41,399 nucleotides of DNA from Arcobacter sp. CECT 8985 (GTDB lineage Bacteria; Campylobacterota; Campylobacteria; Campylobacterales; Arcobacteraceae), in assembly GCF_004116495.1 (NCBI RefSeq), contig NZ_PDKC01000026.1:1-41399 (forward strand), in the 5' to 3' direction. The stretch's first letter is position 1; each line of letters opens with the position of its first letter. The notes beneath the pieces were generated by a model, which did no database searches, was not told where the DNA came from, and was given only the letters and a program-made list of their open reading frames with translations. Below are positions 1 through 7,869 of the stretch, one piece after another. Position numbers and translations under genes: made by a program.

Positions 1-52
1 CTGATAATACTGCACCTTTCAGGTGTGGAAACGTAGGTCTCTGCCAGCTCTT
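1..52 (+). rRNA. rrf: 5S ribosomal RNA, 3' end only
   Basis: The first ~50 bases align by eye with the last third of bacterial 5S rRNA: the GATNNTA stretch, a short G/C hairpin region (GCACC / GGTGT), then GTAGGTC and the terminal CTGCCAG that pairs with the 5' end of the molecule. The 5' part lies before the window. The exact 3' end, near base 50-52, is inferred. It is followed by a strong intrinsic terminator, as expected at the end of an rRNA operon. No tRNA follows it. Confidence 0.82.
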
Positions 53-75
53 GAGTTTTGTTTTTACTTTTTACT

Positions 76-129
76 AAGCCTTTATCTATAACAACTTTTC
101 TCTTGTTATTGATATGGGCTTTTTTTTTA
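76..129 (+). terminator. intrinsic terminator of the rRNA operon
   Basis: A long hairpin begins with AAGCC at 76-80 and closes with GGCTT at about 117-122. The arms pair at roughly 16 of 19 positions around a short pyrimidine-rich loop, and a run of nine T follows. It sits just downstream of the 5S end and upstream of an unrelated transporter gene, so it most likely ends rRNA transcription. Confidence 0.8.
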
Positions 130-260
130 TACCACTTTCTTATCCCCTTTTTTCTTTTTCCCATTACTTTTTATTTTTTTAGTCTTTTTTATTTCATTTC
201 TTTTTTATATAATATTTGATTAATTTATTAAATTATTACATTTTTATAAGTTTTATATTA

Positions 261-266
261 TATAAT
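261..266 (+). promoter_or_regulatory. possible -10 box of the first DASS transporter gene
   Basis: A TATAAT hexamer lies 26 bases before the ATG at 292, in a T-rich leader with no obvious -35 box. Campylobacterota promoters often lack a conserved -35, so this is plausible, but AT-rich DNA gives such hexamers by chance. The gene has a good ribosome site (AAGGAA) at about 282-287. Confidence 0.35.
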
Positions 267-291
267 CATAGACTTTGTTTTAAGGAAATAT

Positions 292-1725
292 ATGTTAGGT
301 ATGATTAGGAATAAAAAGATTAAATTTTCAATAAAGCATTCTGTTTCGAAATTTATTCTTTCTTTTATAATTGCTTTTTTTATTGCAATAGTTCCAGAAT
401 ATGTTGGACTATCTAAAGAGGCATCTTTAATGCTATTTATTTTGTGCTTTTCTGCACTATTGTGGATGACGGAGGCAATACCAACATTTGCTGTTTCATT
501 TCTTATTATAGTTTTGGAAATATTCCTTTTAGGTTATCATGATTTTAATTTTGATAGTAATTCTAAAGATTGGATGTATTATTTAAAACCATGGTCCTCA
601 CCATTAGTATTTTTATTTTTATCAGGATTTATTCTTGCAATTGCTGCATCCAAAACAAAACTAGATTTATGGTTAGCAAAAAAAGTAATATTTTATTTTG
701 GTTCTAAACCACACAATATATTAAGTGGATTAATGCTTATTACATTTGTTTTATCAATGTTTATTTCAAATACTGCTACTACAGCAATGATGATGACAAT
801 GTTATTACCATTATTGAAAAATATGAAAGATGATAACCCTTTTCAAAAAGCTATTTTATTAGGTATTGTTGTTGCTGCAAATATTGGTGGGATGGGTACA
901 ATTATTGGAACTCCTCCAAATGCAATTGCAATTGGAATATTAGGAGATAATGCCCCTTCTTTTGTAGAGTGGATGATGCTTGCTCTTCCTCCTAGTATTA
1001 TTATTGTATTTATATTAAGATTTATACTTTTAAAAAAATATCCTTCAACAGAAGAGAAAATTAATATAGATAAATTAAAAAAAGTTTCACATTATGATGA
1101 TACAACAACTGATTTTAATAAAATACCATCTATTCCTAGTTGGAAAAAGTTACTCGTAATTGCAGTATTTACATTTACTATTTTACTTTGGCTTACAGGT
1201 CCATTTCATCATATTCCAACTCCTGTTGTATCACTATTGCCAATTGTAATTTTTACTATTTTTGGTATTATTGATACAAATGATATTAGACAAATTAGGT
1301 GGGATGTAATTATATTAATTATTGGTGGACTTTCATTAGGTTCTGGTGTTGTTAAAACAGGGCTTGATCATTGGCTTGGTATGCAAATTGATTTGGAAGG
1401 ACTAAATATATTTTTAATTGTATCTTTATTTGCATTTATAGTAATAGTAATTTCAAATTTTATGAGTAATACTGCAGCTGCAAATATTATGCTTCCTTTG
1501 GTTATTGCATTAGGAAGTACATTAGGAACTGGTGTAGTTTCATATATGATAATAACTATTGCTTTATCTGCTTCATGTGCTATGGTTTTACCAGTGTCAA
1601 CTCCTCCAAATGCAATTGCATATGCAAGTGGCCATTTGGAATCAAAAGATTTTCTATTTATTGGTCTAATAGCAGGTGTTGCTGGACCATTCTTTATTAT
1701 TACTTTACTTAGTTTTTATTCATAG
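292..1725 (+). CDS. DASS-family sodium/anion symporter (SLC13 type)
   Basis: This is a 477-residue inner-membrane transporter of the divalent anion:sodium symporter family, which imports dicarboxylates or sulfate with Na+. The protein has many hydrophobic segments and both family SNT signatures: ISNTATTAMM around residues 155-165 and MSNTAAANIM near residue 395. Each is paired with a TPPN motif (GTPPNAIAIG and STPPNAIAYA). This duplicated arrangement is that of VcINDY-like members. The start at 292 is supported by AAGGAA seven bases upstream; an alternative ATG three codons in is less well placed. The gene stands alone between the rRNA terminator and its own terminator. The substrate cannot be read from the sequence. 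A second, different DASS protein is encoded at 14158-15594. Confidence 0.88.
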   Translation: MLGMIRNKKIKFSIKHSVSKFILSFIIAFFIAIVPEYVGLSKEASLMLFILCFSALLWMTEAIPTFAVSFLIIVLEIFLLGYHDFNFDSNSKDWMYYLKPWSSPLVFLFLSGFILAIAASKTKLDLWLAKKVIFYFGSKPHNILSGLMLITFVLSMFISNTATTAMMMTMLLPLLKNMKDDNPFQKAILLGIVVAANIGGMGTIIGTPPNAIAIGILGDNAPSFVEWMMLALPPSIIIVFILRFILLKKYPSTEEKINIDKLKKVSHYDDTTTDFNKIPSIPSWKKLLVIAVFTFTILLWLTGPFHHIPTPVVSLLPIVIFTIFGIIDTNDIRQIRWDVIILIIGGLSLGSGVVKTGLDHWLGMQIDLEGLNIFLIVSLFAFIVIVISNFMSNTAAANIMLPLVIALGSTLGTGVVSYMIITIALSASCAMVLPVSTPPNAIAYASGHLESKDFLFIGLIAGVAGPFFIITLLSFYS

Positions 1726-1756
1726 ATGATTAGCTTTAAAGCTAATCATCATTTTT
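1725..1756 (+). terminator. intrinsic terminator after the DASS gene
   Basis: A perfect inverted repeat with 13-bp arms (GATGATTAGCTTT, 1725-1737, and its complement, 1738-1750) is followed by ATTTTT. The first arm begins on the last base of the stop codon. Three bases after the T run the -35 box of the copper operon begins, so the two units are tightly packed but separated. Confidence 0.8.
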
Positions 1757-1758
1757 AC

Positions 1759-1787
1759 TTGACAGTATAAATATAATATGATACAAT
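1759..1787 (+). promoter_or_regulatory. sigma-70 type promoter of the copper operon
   Basis: TTGACA at 1759-1764 and TACAAT at 1782-1787 are separated by exactly 17 bases. The -35 is a full consensus match, which is unusual for an AT-rich Campylobacterota genome. Transcription would begin near 1794, inside the palindrome at 1791-1812, which suits a repressor that blocks initiation. Confidence 0.72.
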
Positions 1788-1790
1788 CAT

Positions 1791-1812
1791 CATATGATAA
1801 AAATATCATATG
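1791..1812. promoter_or_regulatory. palindromic operator, probably for the ArsR-family repressor
   Basis: Perfect 9-bp arms CATATGATA (1791-1799) and TATCATATG (1804-1812) flank four A. The palindrome lies between the -10 box and the first gene and covers the expected start of transcription. ArsR/SmtB proteins bind AT-rich inverted repeats with ATATGA-type half-sites, and such a protein is encoded by the second gene of the operon. Autorepression with release by metal is therefore the simple model (inference). Confidence 0.65.
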
Positions 1813-1825
1813 AAAGGATTGTAAT

Positions 1826-2032
1826 ATGAAAAAAACATTTAAATCAGAGAAAATTGCTTGTTCAAATTGTTCAAATATGATTAAAGCATCTTTAGAGGAT
1901 ACTTTTGGTGAGATTGAAGTAAATTTAGATACAAATCCAAAAGAAGTAACAGTTGAAATTAACAATGATGAACAAGAAAAAAATTTTAAAAAAGAGATGA
2001 AAGAACTTGGATTTGAAATTATAGAAGATTAA
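1826..2032 (+). CDS. copZ: HMA-domain metal chaperone, CopZ-like
   Basis: A 68-residue protein that is essentially one heavy-metal-associated domain. The metal-binding CxxC is C12-S-N-C15, in a sequence reading IACSNCSN rather than the usual MTCxxC. The rest fits the beta-alpha-beta-beta-alpha-beta fold and ends in ELGFEI. It is the first gene of the operon with a ribosome site AAAGGA at 1813-1818. Two bases separate its stop from the repressor gene and the CopA ATPase follows, so it most likely carries Cu(I) in the cytoplasm and hands it to the ATPase. The ATPase's own HMA domain shares the NCSN motif. Metal specificity for copper is inferred from the ATPase. Confidence 0.8.
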   Translation: MKKTFKSEKIACSNCSNMIKASLEDTFGEIEVNLDTNPKEVTVEINNDEQEKNFKKEMKELGFEIIED

Positions 2033-2033
2033 T

Positions 2034-2390
2034 ATGTCAAATTCAAAAAAGTTAATAAAATCATGTTGTGAGGGAATTAGCCATATTCCTGAAATAAAAG
2101 AAGTTCTTCCTTCTGATGAATCTTTAATTCAAATTTCTTATATTTTTAAAGCATTAAATGATCCAACAAGATTAAAAATGTTGTATGCGTTATTAGATTA
2201 TGAAATATGTGTTGGAGAGATGTCAAATTTACTTGAAATTTCACAGTCCCATGTATCACATCAATTTAGAATATTAAAAAAATATGGAATTGTTGATTTT
2301 AGAAAAGAGAAGAAAATGTCATTTTATCACATAAAAAATGAGTATATTGAAGAACTTCTAAATATGATTTTAAAAAATGTAAAGGAGTAA
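2034..2390 (+). CDS. ArsR/SmtB-family metal-responsive repressor
   Basis: This is a 118-residue winged-helix repressor. The ArsR signature is clear: FKALNDPTRLKML at about 38-50, then an EICVGEMSNLLEISQSHVSHQFRILKKYGIV helix-turn-helix, here named by its ends and key residues. In CadC the metal site uses two cysteines in ELCVCD plus N-terminal cysteines. Here the loop has a single cysteine (C59, with Gly at 61), but an N-terminal pair C11-C12 is present, so a CadC-like site of altered composition is likely. It lies between the chaperone and CopA genes and probably binds the palindrome at 1791-1812. Control of a copper ATPase by an ArsR protein, rather than CueR or CsoR, is notable. The inducing metal is inferred. 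Confidence 0.82.
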   Translation: MSNSKKLIKSCCEGISHIPEIKEVLPSDESLIQISYIFKALNDPTRLKMLYALLDYEICVGEMSNLLEISQSHVSHQFRILKKYGIVDFRKEKKMSFYHIKNEYIEELLNMILKNVKE

Positions 2391-2391
2391 T

Positions 2392-4566
2392 ATGTCAAAA
2401 GAAAAAATAAATTTAAATATTTCTGGAATGACTTGTGTTAATTGCTCTAATGGAATTGAAAATTTTTTAAAAAGAAAAGAAGGAGTTTTAGATACAAAAG
2501 TAAGCTTTGCTTCAAGTGAAGGTGAATTTACGATTGATTCTGAACTTTTTACAAAAGATAAACTAATTGCAAATATTGAAAAACTGGGATATAAAGTTGA
2601 AGAGGATTTCAAAAAATTAGAACAAGAAGAGTTAAAAGGTTTTGAAAAATTAAAACAATTATTCTTTTCTTCTTTATTTTTTACTGTATTGATATTTATT
2701 TTCTCTTTATCAAATATCTTTGAGGATAATACAAAATTTATTGTATTTGTATTAGCAAGTATTGTTCAGTTCTATGGTGGTGGTAGATTTTATAATTTAG
2801 CATACAAATCACTTAGTAATAGAAACTATGATATGAATGTATTAGTTGCACTAGGTACAAGTGCTGCATATTTTTACTCTACATTTGTACTTTTTTTACC
2901 AAGTATTTTTCCTGAACATTTAAGATTCATATATTTTGATGGGGCAGCTGTAATAATTACATTTGTTTTACTAGGAAGATATTTAGAAGCTAGATCAAAA
3001 CAAAAAGCCAGTGATTTTTTGAAAAAACTTATGAATTTAGTTCCACAAGAAGCAAATATTATTTTAAATGATGGGCAAATTGATACAATTTTAGCTTCAA
3101 AATTAAATATTGGAAATATAGTTTTAGTTAAATCTGGTGAGAAAATACCAAGCGATGGTAAAATTGTAGAAGGTAAAGCAGATATTGATACTTCTATGAT
3201 TACAGGCGAATCAATGCCTGTGTTCAAACAAGTTAATGATGAAGTTTTATCAGGTACTTTAAATACAAATGGAGTTATAAAAGTTGAAGTTTCAAAACTA
3301 TCGCAAGATACAACTCTTTCTAAAATTATTACCTTATTAAAATCAGCACAAAGTAAACAGATACCTATTAGTAGATTTGCAGATAAAGTTGCAAATATTT
3401 TTGTTCCTACTGTTATAATTATCTCTATTATAACATTTATAGTTTGGGCAATGCTTGGTAATATTCAAAATGCAATTTTGACTTCTATTAGTGTACTTAT
3501 TATATCTTGTCCTTGTGCACTTGGCCTTGCAACTCCTATTGCAATAGTAAGTTCAGTAAGTAGAGGAGCTAAAGAGGGACTTTTAATAAAAAATCCTGAA
3601 ATACTAGAGATTATAAAAGATATAAAATATGCTGTATTTGATAAAACAGGTACTTTAACTAAAGGTGAAATAAGCGTAGAAAACACAGATATTGAACTTA
3701 AATATTTTGAAAAAATTGCTTCAATTGAATCAATGAGTGAGCATCCAATTTCAAAAGCAATTGTTAATTTTATTAAAGAAAATAAAACTTTTGAAAATAC
3801 AACTATTGATGAAATTGATATTATTGCAGGAAAAGGAATAAAAGCTAAAATAGGAAAAGATGACTTTTTACTTGGAAATGAAAAACTATTAAATGAAAAT
3901 AATGTAAATATATTATCTAATCATAAAGAGTTTTTTAATAAAGAGTTAGAAAAAGCAAATGGTGCAATTTATGTAGCTTTAAATAGCGAAACAATTGGTT
4001 CTTTTTCATTAGTTGATAGACTTAAAGATACAGCAAAAGAGTTAATTGAAAATATTAAAAAAGATGGAATTATTCCAATATTATTAACTGGAGATAATAA
4101 AATTACTGCTTCTAAAATAGCAAATGAATTAAATATTGAAGAAGTATATAGTGAAGTTATTCCAACTGAAAAATATGAAATTATACAAAAACTGCAAAAA
4201 CAAGGAAAAGTTATGTTTGTTGGAGATGGAGTTAATGATGCTCCTTCAATAAAACAAGCTGACATTGGAGTTACTTTAAATTCAGGTTCAGATATTACAA
4301 AAGATGCAGGAGATATTATTTTAATAAATAATGAATTGTCTTCAATAAATAAAAGTATTCACTTATCAAAAGAGAGTATAAAAGTAATTAAACAAAATCT
4401 TTTTTGGGCATTTGCTTATAATGCAGTAGGGATACCTTTATCAGCTGGAGTATTTTATCCTGTTTTAGGGCATATGTTAACACCAATGTATGCAGGAATT
4501 GCAATGAGTTTTAGTTCTGTATCGGTTGTTTTAAATTCATTAAGATTAAAAATTAAAAAAATATAG
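2392..4566 (+). CDS. copA: Cu(I)-exporting P1B-type ATPase CopA
   Basis: A 724-residue inner-membrane pump that removes Cu(I) from the cytoplasm. It has one N-terminal HMA domain with GMTCVNC (C15, C18), then paired membrane helices, the TGES actuator motif, and the intramembrane CPC at 373-375 in SCPCALGLATP. The phosphorylated Asp is D417 in DKTGT. The SEHP nucleotide-domain motif and GDGVND at 611-616 follow. The last two helices carry YN...GIPLSAGVFYP and MSFSSVSVVLNS, the Cu(I)-specific (P1B-1) residues. The length is normal for a one-HMA CopA. Its ATG begins one base after the repressor stop, so all three genes are co-transcribed. The terminator at 4571-4607 ends the operon. Copper specificity is well supported by the motifs. 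Confidence 0.95.
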   Translation: MSKEKINLNISGMTCVNCSNGIENFLKRKEGVLDTKVSFASSEGEFTIDSELFTKDKLIANIEKLGYKVEEDFKKLEQEELKGFEKLKQLFFSSLFFTVLIFIFSLSNIFEDNTKFIVFVLASIVQFYGGGRFYNLAYKSLSNRNYDMNVLVALGTSAAYFYSTFVLFLPSIFPEHLRFIYFDGAAVIITFVLLGRYLEARSKQKASDFLKKLMNLVPQEANIILNDGQIDTILASKLNIGNIVLVKSGEKIPSDGKIVEGKADIDTSMITGESMPVFKQVNDEVLSGTLNTNGVIKVEVSKLSQDTTLSKIITLLKSAQSKQIPISRFADKVANIFVPTVIIISIITFIVWAMLGNIQNAILTSISVLIISCPCALGLATPIAIVSSVSRGAKEGLLIKNPEILEIIKDIKYAVFDKTGTLTKGEISVENTDIELKYFEKIASIESMSEHPISKAIVNFIKENKTFENTTIDEIDIIAGKGIKAKIGKDDFLLGNEKLLNENNVNILSNHKEFFNKELEKANGAIYVALNSETIGSFSLVDRLKDTAKELIENIKKDGIIPILLTGDNKITASKIANELNIEEVYSEVIPTEKYEIIQKLQKQGKVMFVGDGVNDAPSIKQADIGVTLNSGSDITKDAGDIILINNELSSINKSIHLSKESIKVIKQNLFWAFAYNAVGIPLSAGVFYPVLGHMLTPMYAGIAMSFSSVSVVLNSLRLKIKKI

Positions 4567-4570
4567 ATAT

Positions 4571-4607
4571 AAAAAAAGGGTCAGTTGAAAACAACTGACC
4601 CTTTTTA
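4571..4607. terminator. bidirectional terminator between copA and rpsU
   Basis: A perfect 10-bp stem (GGGTCAGTTG, 4578-4587, with its complement at 4592-4601) has an AAAA loop. Seven A precede it and five T follow, so it terminates in both directions. It lies between the convergent copA and rpsU genes. Confidence 0.88.
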
Positions 4608-4624
4608 TTTGGAATAACGAAATA

Positions 4625-4837
4625 TTACAGTCTAGATTCGTATCTTCTAAGCATGTATAATCTCTTAAGCATTTTCTTTCTAGCGTTAATTTTTTGTTTT
4701 TTTCTAACTTCTGTCATTGGTTCAAAAAATCTTCTAGCTCTAGTTTCAGTAACAATAAGATTTCTATCGCATTGTTTCTTGAATCTTCTATATGCTTCGT
4801 CAAATGATTCGTTATCTTTAACTTTAATGCCTGGCAC
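4625..4837 (-). CDS. rpsU: 30S ribosomal protein S21
   Basis: The product is a 70-residue basic protein starting (V/M)[18 protein letters not shown] and ending in a Lys/Arg-rich helix, the usual S21 pattern, which assists initiation on the small ribosomal subunit. A longer frame opens at an ATG at 4876, but its 13 extra residues are not part of S21 and that ATG lacks a ribosome site. The GTG at 4835-4837 matches the family start and has GGGTGAT a few bases upstream, so it is chosen. The gene is alone, convergent with copA and divergent from moaC. Confidence 0.93.
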   Translation of the reverse strand: MPGIKVKDNESFDEAYRRFKKQCDRNLIVTETRARRFFEPMTEVRKKQKINARKKMLKRLYMLRRYESRL

Positions 4838-4918
4838 TAAAATCACCCACTTTCTTTTTAAATTTTGAACTCGCATTATATTTAAAGTTAACTTAATTAC
4901 TATTTAATTTATTTAAGA

Positions 4919-4924
4919 TATAAT
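4919..4924 (+). promoter_or_regulatory. possible -10 box of the moaC operon
   Basis: A TATAAT hexamer lies 28 bases before the TTG start of moaC, with no clear -35 but T-rich upstream DNA, as is common for Campylobacterota. It is the only good hexamer in the short divergent gap with rpsU. Confidence 0.4.
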
Positions 4925-4951
4925 AGTAAAATTTAAAAAAAGGCTTAATAA

Positions 4952-5431
4952 TTGAATTTAACGCACTTAGATGATAAAAATAGACCTAAAATGGTAGATG
5001 TTTCAGCAAAAGACGATACATCAAGAGTAGCAGTTGCTTCAGGTACAATTTCTATGTCTCAAGAAGCATTTGATGCAATAATTTCAAATAATACAAAAAA
5101 AGGGCCAGTTTTACAAACAGCAGTAATTGCAGCTATTCAAGGCGTAAAAAAAACTTCTGATTTGATTCCAATGTGCCATCCTTTATTATTAAGTGGAATT
5201 AATTGTGATATAGAAGAAGTTCCTAGTCTTCCAGGATTCAAATTATATGTTACTGCAAAATTAAATGGACAAACAGGTGTTGAGATGGAAGCATTAACAG
5301 GTGTTAGTGTAGGATTATTAACTATTTATGATATGGTTAAAGCGATTGATAAATCAATGATTATTTCAGAAGTTCAACTTGAACACAAATCAGGTGGTAA
5401 AACTGGAACTTTTGACAGAAAAGATATGTAA
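4952..5431 (+). CDS. moaC: cyclic pyranopterin monophosphate synthase MoaC
   Basis: A 159-residue enzyme that, after MoaA, forms cyclic pyranopterin monophosphate, the first intermediate of molybdenum cofactor synthesis. The sequence shows [18 protein letters not shown] near the start, then [13 protein letters not shown] with the conserved MCHP, and [15 protein letters not shown] followed by KSGGKTG at the C-terminus. Length is normal. The start is TTG at 4952 with AAAGGC about nine bases upstream; no ATG fits. It heads a run of four closely spaced genes whose others concern unrelated functions. The cofactor it helps make is used by the hydroxylase at 23285-25877. Confidence 0.94.
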   Translation: MNLTHLDDKNRPKMVDVSAKDDTSRVAVASGTISMSQEAFDAIISNNTKKGPVLQTAVIAAIQGVKKTSDLIPMCHPLLLSGINCDIEEVPSLPGFKLYVTAKLNGQTGVEMEALTGVSVGLLTIYDMVKAIDKSMIISEVQLEHKSGGKTGTFDRKDM

Positions 5432-5439
5432 GGTTTAAT

Positions 5440-5703
5440 ATGATTGATTTAAGTAAAGAGACTTTAAAATTAAATTATCCTTGTAATTGGATTTATAAAT
5501 TAGTATGTCATCATGATAAAAATATTAAAGATATTATGAAAGATGTATTAAATGATAGAGAACATAGTGTTAAAGAGTCTAAAACTAGTAGTAAAGGTAA
5601 ATATAAAAGTTATGCATTAGAACTGTTGGTTCATAATGAAGATGATAGAAAAGAGTTATATAAACTTTTAAGCGATCATGAACATATAAAAATGATTGTA
5701 TAA
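5440..5703 (+). CDS. DUF493/YbeD-like small protein
   Basis: An 87-residue soluble protein resembling the UPF0250/DUF493 family (E. coli YbeD, H. pylori HP0495), an ACT-like fold. The recognisable elements are the opening LNYPCNWIYKLV, the central KESKTSSKGKYKSYALEL and the final DHEHIKMIV. In gammaproteobacteria the family sits beside lipB, but no specific activity is established here. Its ATG follows moaC by eight bases and precedes the VanY-like gene by eight, so it belongs to the same transcript. Confidence 0.78.
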   Translation: MIDLSKETLKLNYPCNWIYKLVCHHDKNIKDIMKDVLNDREHSVKESKTSSKGKYKSYALELLVHNEDDRKELYKLLSDHEHIKMIV

Positions 5704-5711
5704 GATCTACC

Positions 5712-6512
5712 ATGAATAGAAGAGATTTCCTTGATAAAATTAAAACTGTCACTATTATAGGGTTATCATATCCTACAATTTCTAGTGCACATAGTAGAAT
5801 TAATGATTCTATAATTACAAATAGTGATAAATACACAGATCATAAAGATATCTTTATTCCTAATGATGAGATGAAAGATTTTATAAGTGTAAGAAGAAAA
5901 CTTAGACAAGTTCAACGATATGTTGGATATGGAAATTTTAATATTATTTCTTTTGATTATATGTTAAAAACTGCAAAATATGCTAGTAAAATTGAGCAGT
6001 TTTCAAAAGAAGAAATAGATTTTATGGAAAAAACATTTTATATAAATCCTTCTCAATATGGTTTTTATGGTAAAAAAGTATCAACAAAAATTACTGATGC
6101 AATAAATAAAAAAGATGTTGTAAAAATTCCTAGAACTGGTCACTATTTATTTAAAGGTAAACCAGAAAAAACATATTATGAAATGAAAAAAGATATAGGT
6201 GATACAATGGTTTTAACTTCTGGAGTTAGAAGTGTTGTTAAACAAATGAAACTATACTTGGATAAAGTTTATAGAACTGAAGGTAATATTACAAAAGCAT
6301 CTAAATCTTTAGCTCCTCCTGCTTATACATATCACTCAAATGGAGATTTTGATGTTGGTAAAAAAGGTTTTGGATATAACAATTTTACTTCAAGATTTGC
6401 TTTAACAGAAGAGTTCTATCAAATGAAAAAATTAAAATATATAGAGATGAGATATACAATCAATAATAAGGATGGTGTAAGATATGAACCTTGGCATATT
6501 AAGGTTATCTAG
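5712..6512 (+). CDS. exported M15/VanY-type peptidoglycan carboxypeptidase
   Basis: A 266-residue protein with an N-terminal export signal that looks twin-arginine-like (NRRDFL at 2-7, then a hydrophobic stretch ending SSA near 26). The C-terminal half carries the zinc peptidase elements of the M15B/VanY family: TSGVRSVVKQM near 169-179, YHSNGDFDVG at 207-216 (H208 and D214 as candidate zinc ligands) and EPWHIKV at 259-265 (E259 general base, H262 ligand). Such enzymes trim D-Ala from peptidoglycan stems as D,D- or L,D-carboxypeptidases in the periplasm. Its 3' end overlaps the next gene, a Csd4-type peptidase, by 29 bases, which suggests a joint job in stem-peptide trimming and cell shape. 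Which bond it cuts cannot be told. Confidence 0.8.
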   Translation: MNRRDFLDKIKTVTIIGLSYPTISSAHSRINDSIITNSDKYTDHKDIFIPNDEMKDFISVRRKLRQVQRYVGYGNFNIISFDYMLKTAKYASKIEQFSKEEIDFMEKTFYINPSQYGFYGKKVSTKITDAINKKDVVKIPRTGHYLFKGKPEKTYYEMKKDIGDTMVLTSGVRSVVKQMKLYLDKVYRTEGNITKASKSLAPPAYTYHSNGDFDVGKKGFGYNNFTSRFALTEEFYQMKKLKYIEMRYTINNKDGVRYEPWHIKVI

Positions 6513-7869
6513 TTTTTTATTAATTTGTTTATTTATAACAAATTTGAATGCTAGTATAAAAGATTTAGATTTTGATTTGATCAAAAAAGGAGATAATTCT
6601 AAAGATAATACACTACTTATTGTTGGTGGAATTCAAGGTGATGAACCAGGTGGATTTATGGCTGCATCACTAATTGTAACACATTATAAAATAAAAAAAG
6701 GTTCTGTTTGGGTTATTCCTAATTTAAATTTTTATTCAATAATAAAAAGAAATAGGGGACCATTTGGTGATATGAATAGAAAATTTGCAAAGATTTCTAA
6801 AAATGATCCAGATTACTCAAAAATAGAAAGAATAAAAAGTTATATTTTAAAAGATAATGTAAAACTTGTAGTAAATTTACATGATGGAAGTGGTTTTTTT
6901 AGAAAAAAGACAGTAAATGGAATTTATGCTTCTTATAGATGGGGACAAAGTTCTATTATTGATCAAAAAAAAATTGATGTAAAAAAATATGGACATTTAG
7001 AAGAAATTTCATCTAATGTATGCAAACATGTAAATGAGAATCTAATAAGAAAAAGAGATAAATATCACATAAAAAATACTCATACTAAAATGGGTGATAA
7101 AGAGATGGAAAAAAGTCTTACTTATTTTGCTATAAATCATGGTAAGCCTGCATTTGGAAATGAAGCAAGTAAAAATTTACCATTACACGAAAGAACATAT
7201 TATCACTTGTTAGCAATTGAAAAATATATGGATACTATGGGTATTAAATATGAAAGAAATTTTGATTTAAATCCAAAAACTTTAAAAGATGTAATTGACA
7301 ATGATATTTATATATCTTTTTATAATAATAAAATTAAATTACCTTTAGGTGAAATTAGAAATAGCATTGGATATTTCCCTGTTAAAAAAGATGGAAAAAT
7401 TGATTTTACTCCAAGTAATCCTTTGATGGTTATAATTAAAAATACAAATTCATATAGTATCCATTATGGAAATAGAAGATTAGCAAAACTATTCCCTGAT
7501 TATTTTGATATGGAAAATGAGTTAAAAATTGTTCATCTAAAAGTAGATGGAATTGAAAAAAAAGTAAAAATTGGTACAATAGTTAATGTTAAAAATGACT
7601 TTTTAGTAAAAAAAGAGAAAGGCATTAGAGTTAATATTATTGGATATGTAAACAATTCACATGAAAATGAATCTGGATTGAAAGTATCAAAAAAACAAAT
7701 TATTAGAAGATTTTCTATAGATAAAAGTAGTAACCTTTATAGAGTCGAATTTTATAAAGGTAATAAGTTTGCAGGAATGATAATTGTTAACTTTGATAAT
7801 AATAATCCAATAAGAGATCATAATTTATCAGTAACAAATAATGAAAAACTAAGCTCAACTAATATTTAG
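6484..7869 (+). CDS. pgp1: M99-family peptidoglycan D,L-carboxypeptidase, Csd4/Pgp1 type
   Basis: A 461-residue periplasmic protein with a signal peptide (hydrophobic 8-22, ending NLNAS). It matches the helical-shape peptidase of Helicobacter (Csd4) and Campylobacter (Pgp1), which cuts stem tripeptides to dipeptides. The unusual zinc site of this family is present: Gln instead of His in GGIQGDEPG (Q51, E54), H133 in NLHDGSG, and a catalytic Glu (E228) in FGNEASK. The C-terminal part beyond ~250 forms the family's extra domains. The start overlaps the VanY-like gene, and AAGGATGG lies upstream. The stop codon lies in a hairpin that serves the opposite strand. Together with the VanY-like enzyme it likely sets the tetra-, tri- and dipeptide balance and hence cell curvature. 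Confidence 0.88.
   Translation: MNLGILRLSSFLLICLFITNLNASIKDLDFDLIKKGDNSKDNTLLIVGGIQGDEPGGFMAASLIVTHYKIKKGSVWVIPNLNFYSIIKRNRGPFGDMNRKFAKISKNDPDYSKIERIKSYILKDNVKLVVNLHDGSGFFRKKTVNGIYASYRWGQSSIIDQKKIDVKKYGHLEEISSNVCKHVNENLIRKRDKYHIKNTHTKMGDKEMEKSLTYFAINHGKPAFGNEASKNLPLHERTYYHLLAIEKYMDTMGIKYERNFDLNPKTLKDVIDNDIYISFYNNKIKLPLGEIRNSIGYFPVKKDGKIDFTPSNPLMVIIKNTNSYSIHYGNRRLAKLFPDYFDMENELKIVHLKVDGIEKKVKIGTIVNVKNDFLVKKEKGIRVNIIGYVNNSHENESGLKVSKKQIIRRFSIDKSSNLYRVEFYKGNKFAGMIIVNFDNNNPIRDHNLSVTNNEKLSSTNI

Noticed and set aside
2874-4265. Several minus-strand frames inside copA
   Set aside because: They lie opposite conserved ATPase motifs in low-complexity AT-rich DNA and have no ribosome sites.
4653-4868. 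Open frame on the plus strand opposite rpsU
   Set aside because: It is the antisense of a clear S21 gene, with no ribosome site and no family resemblance.
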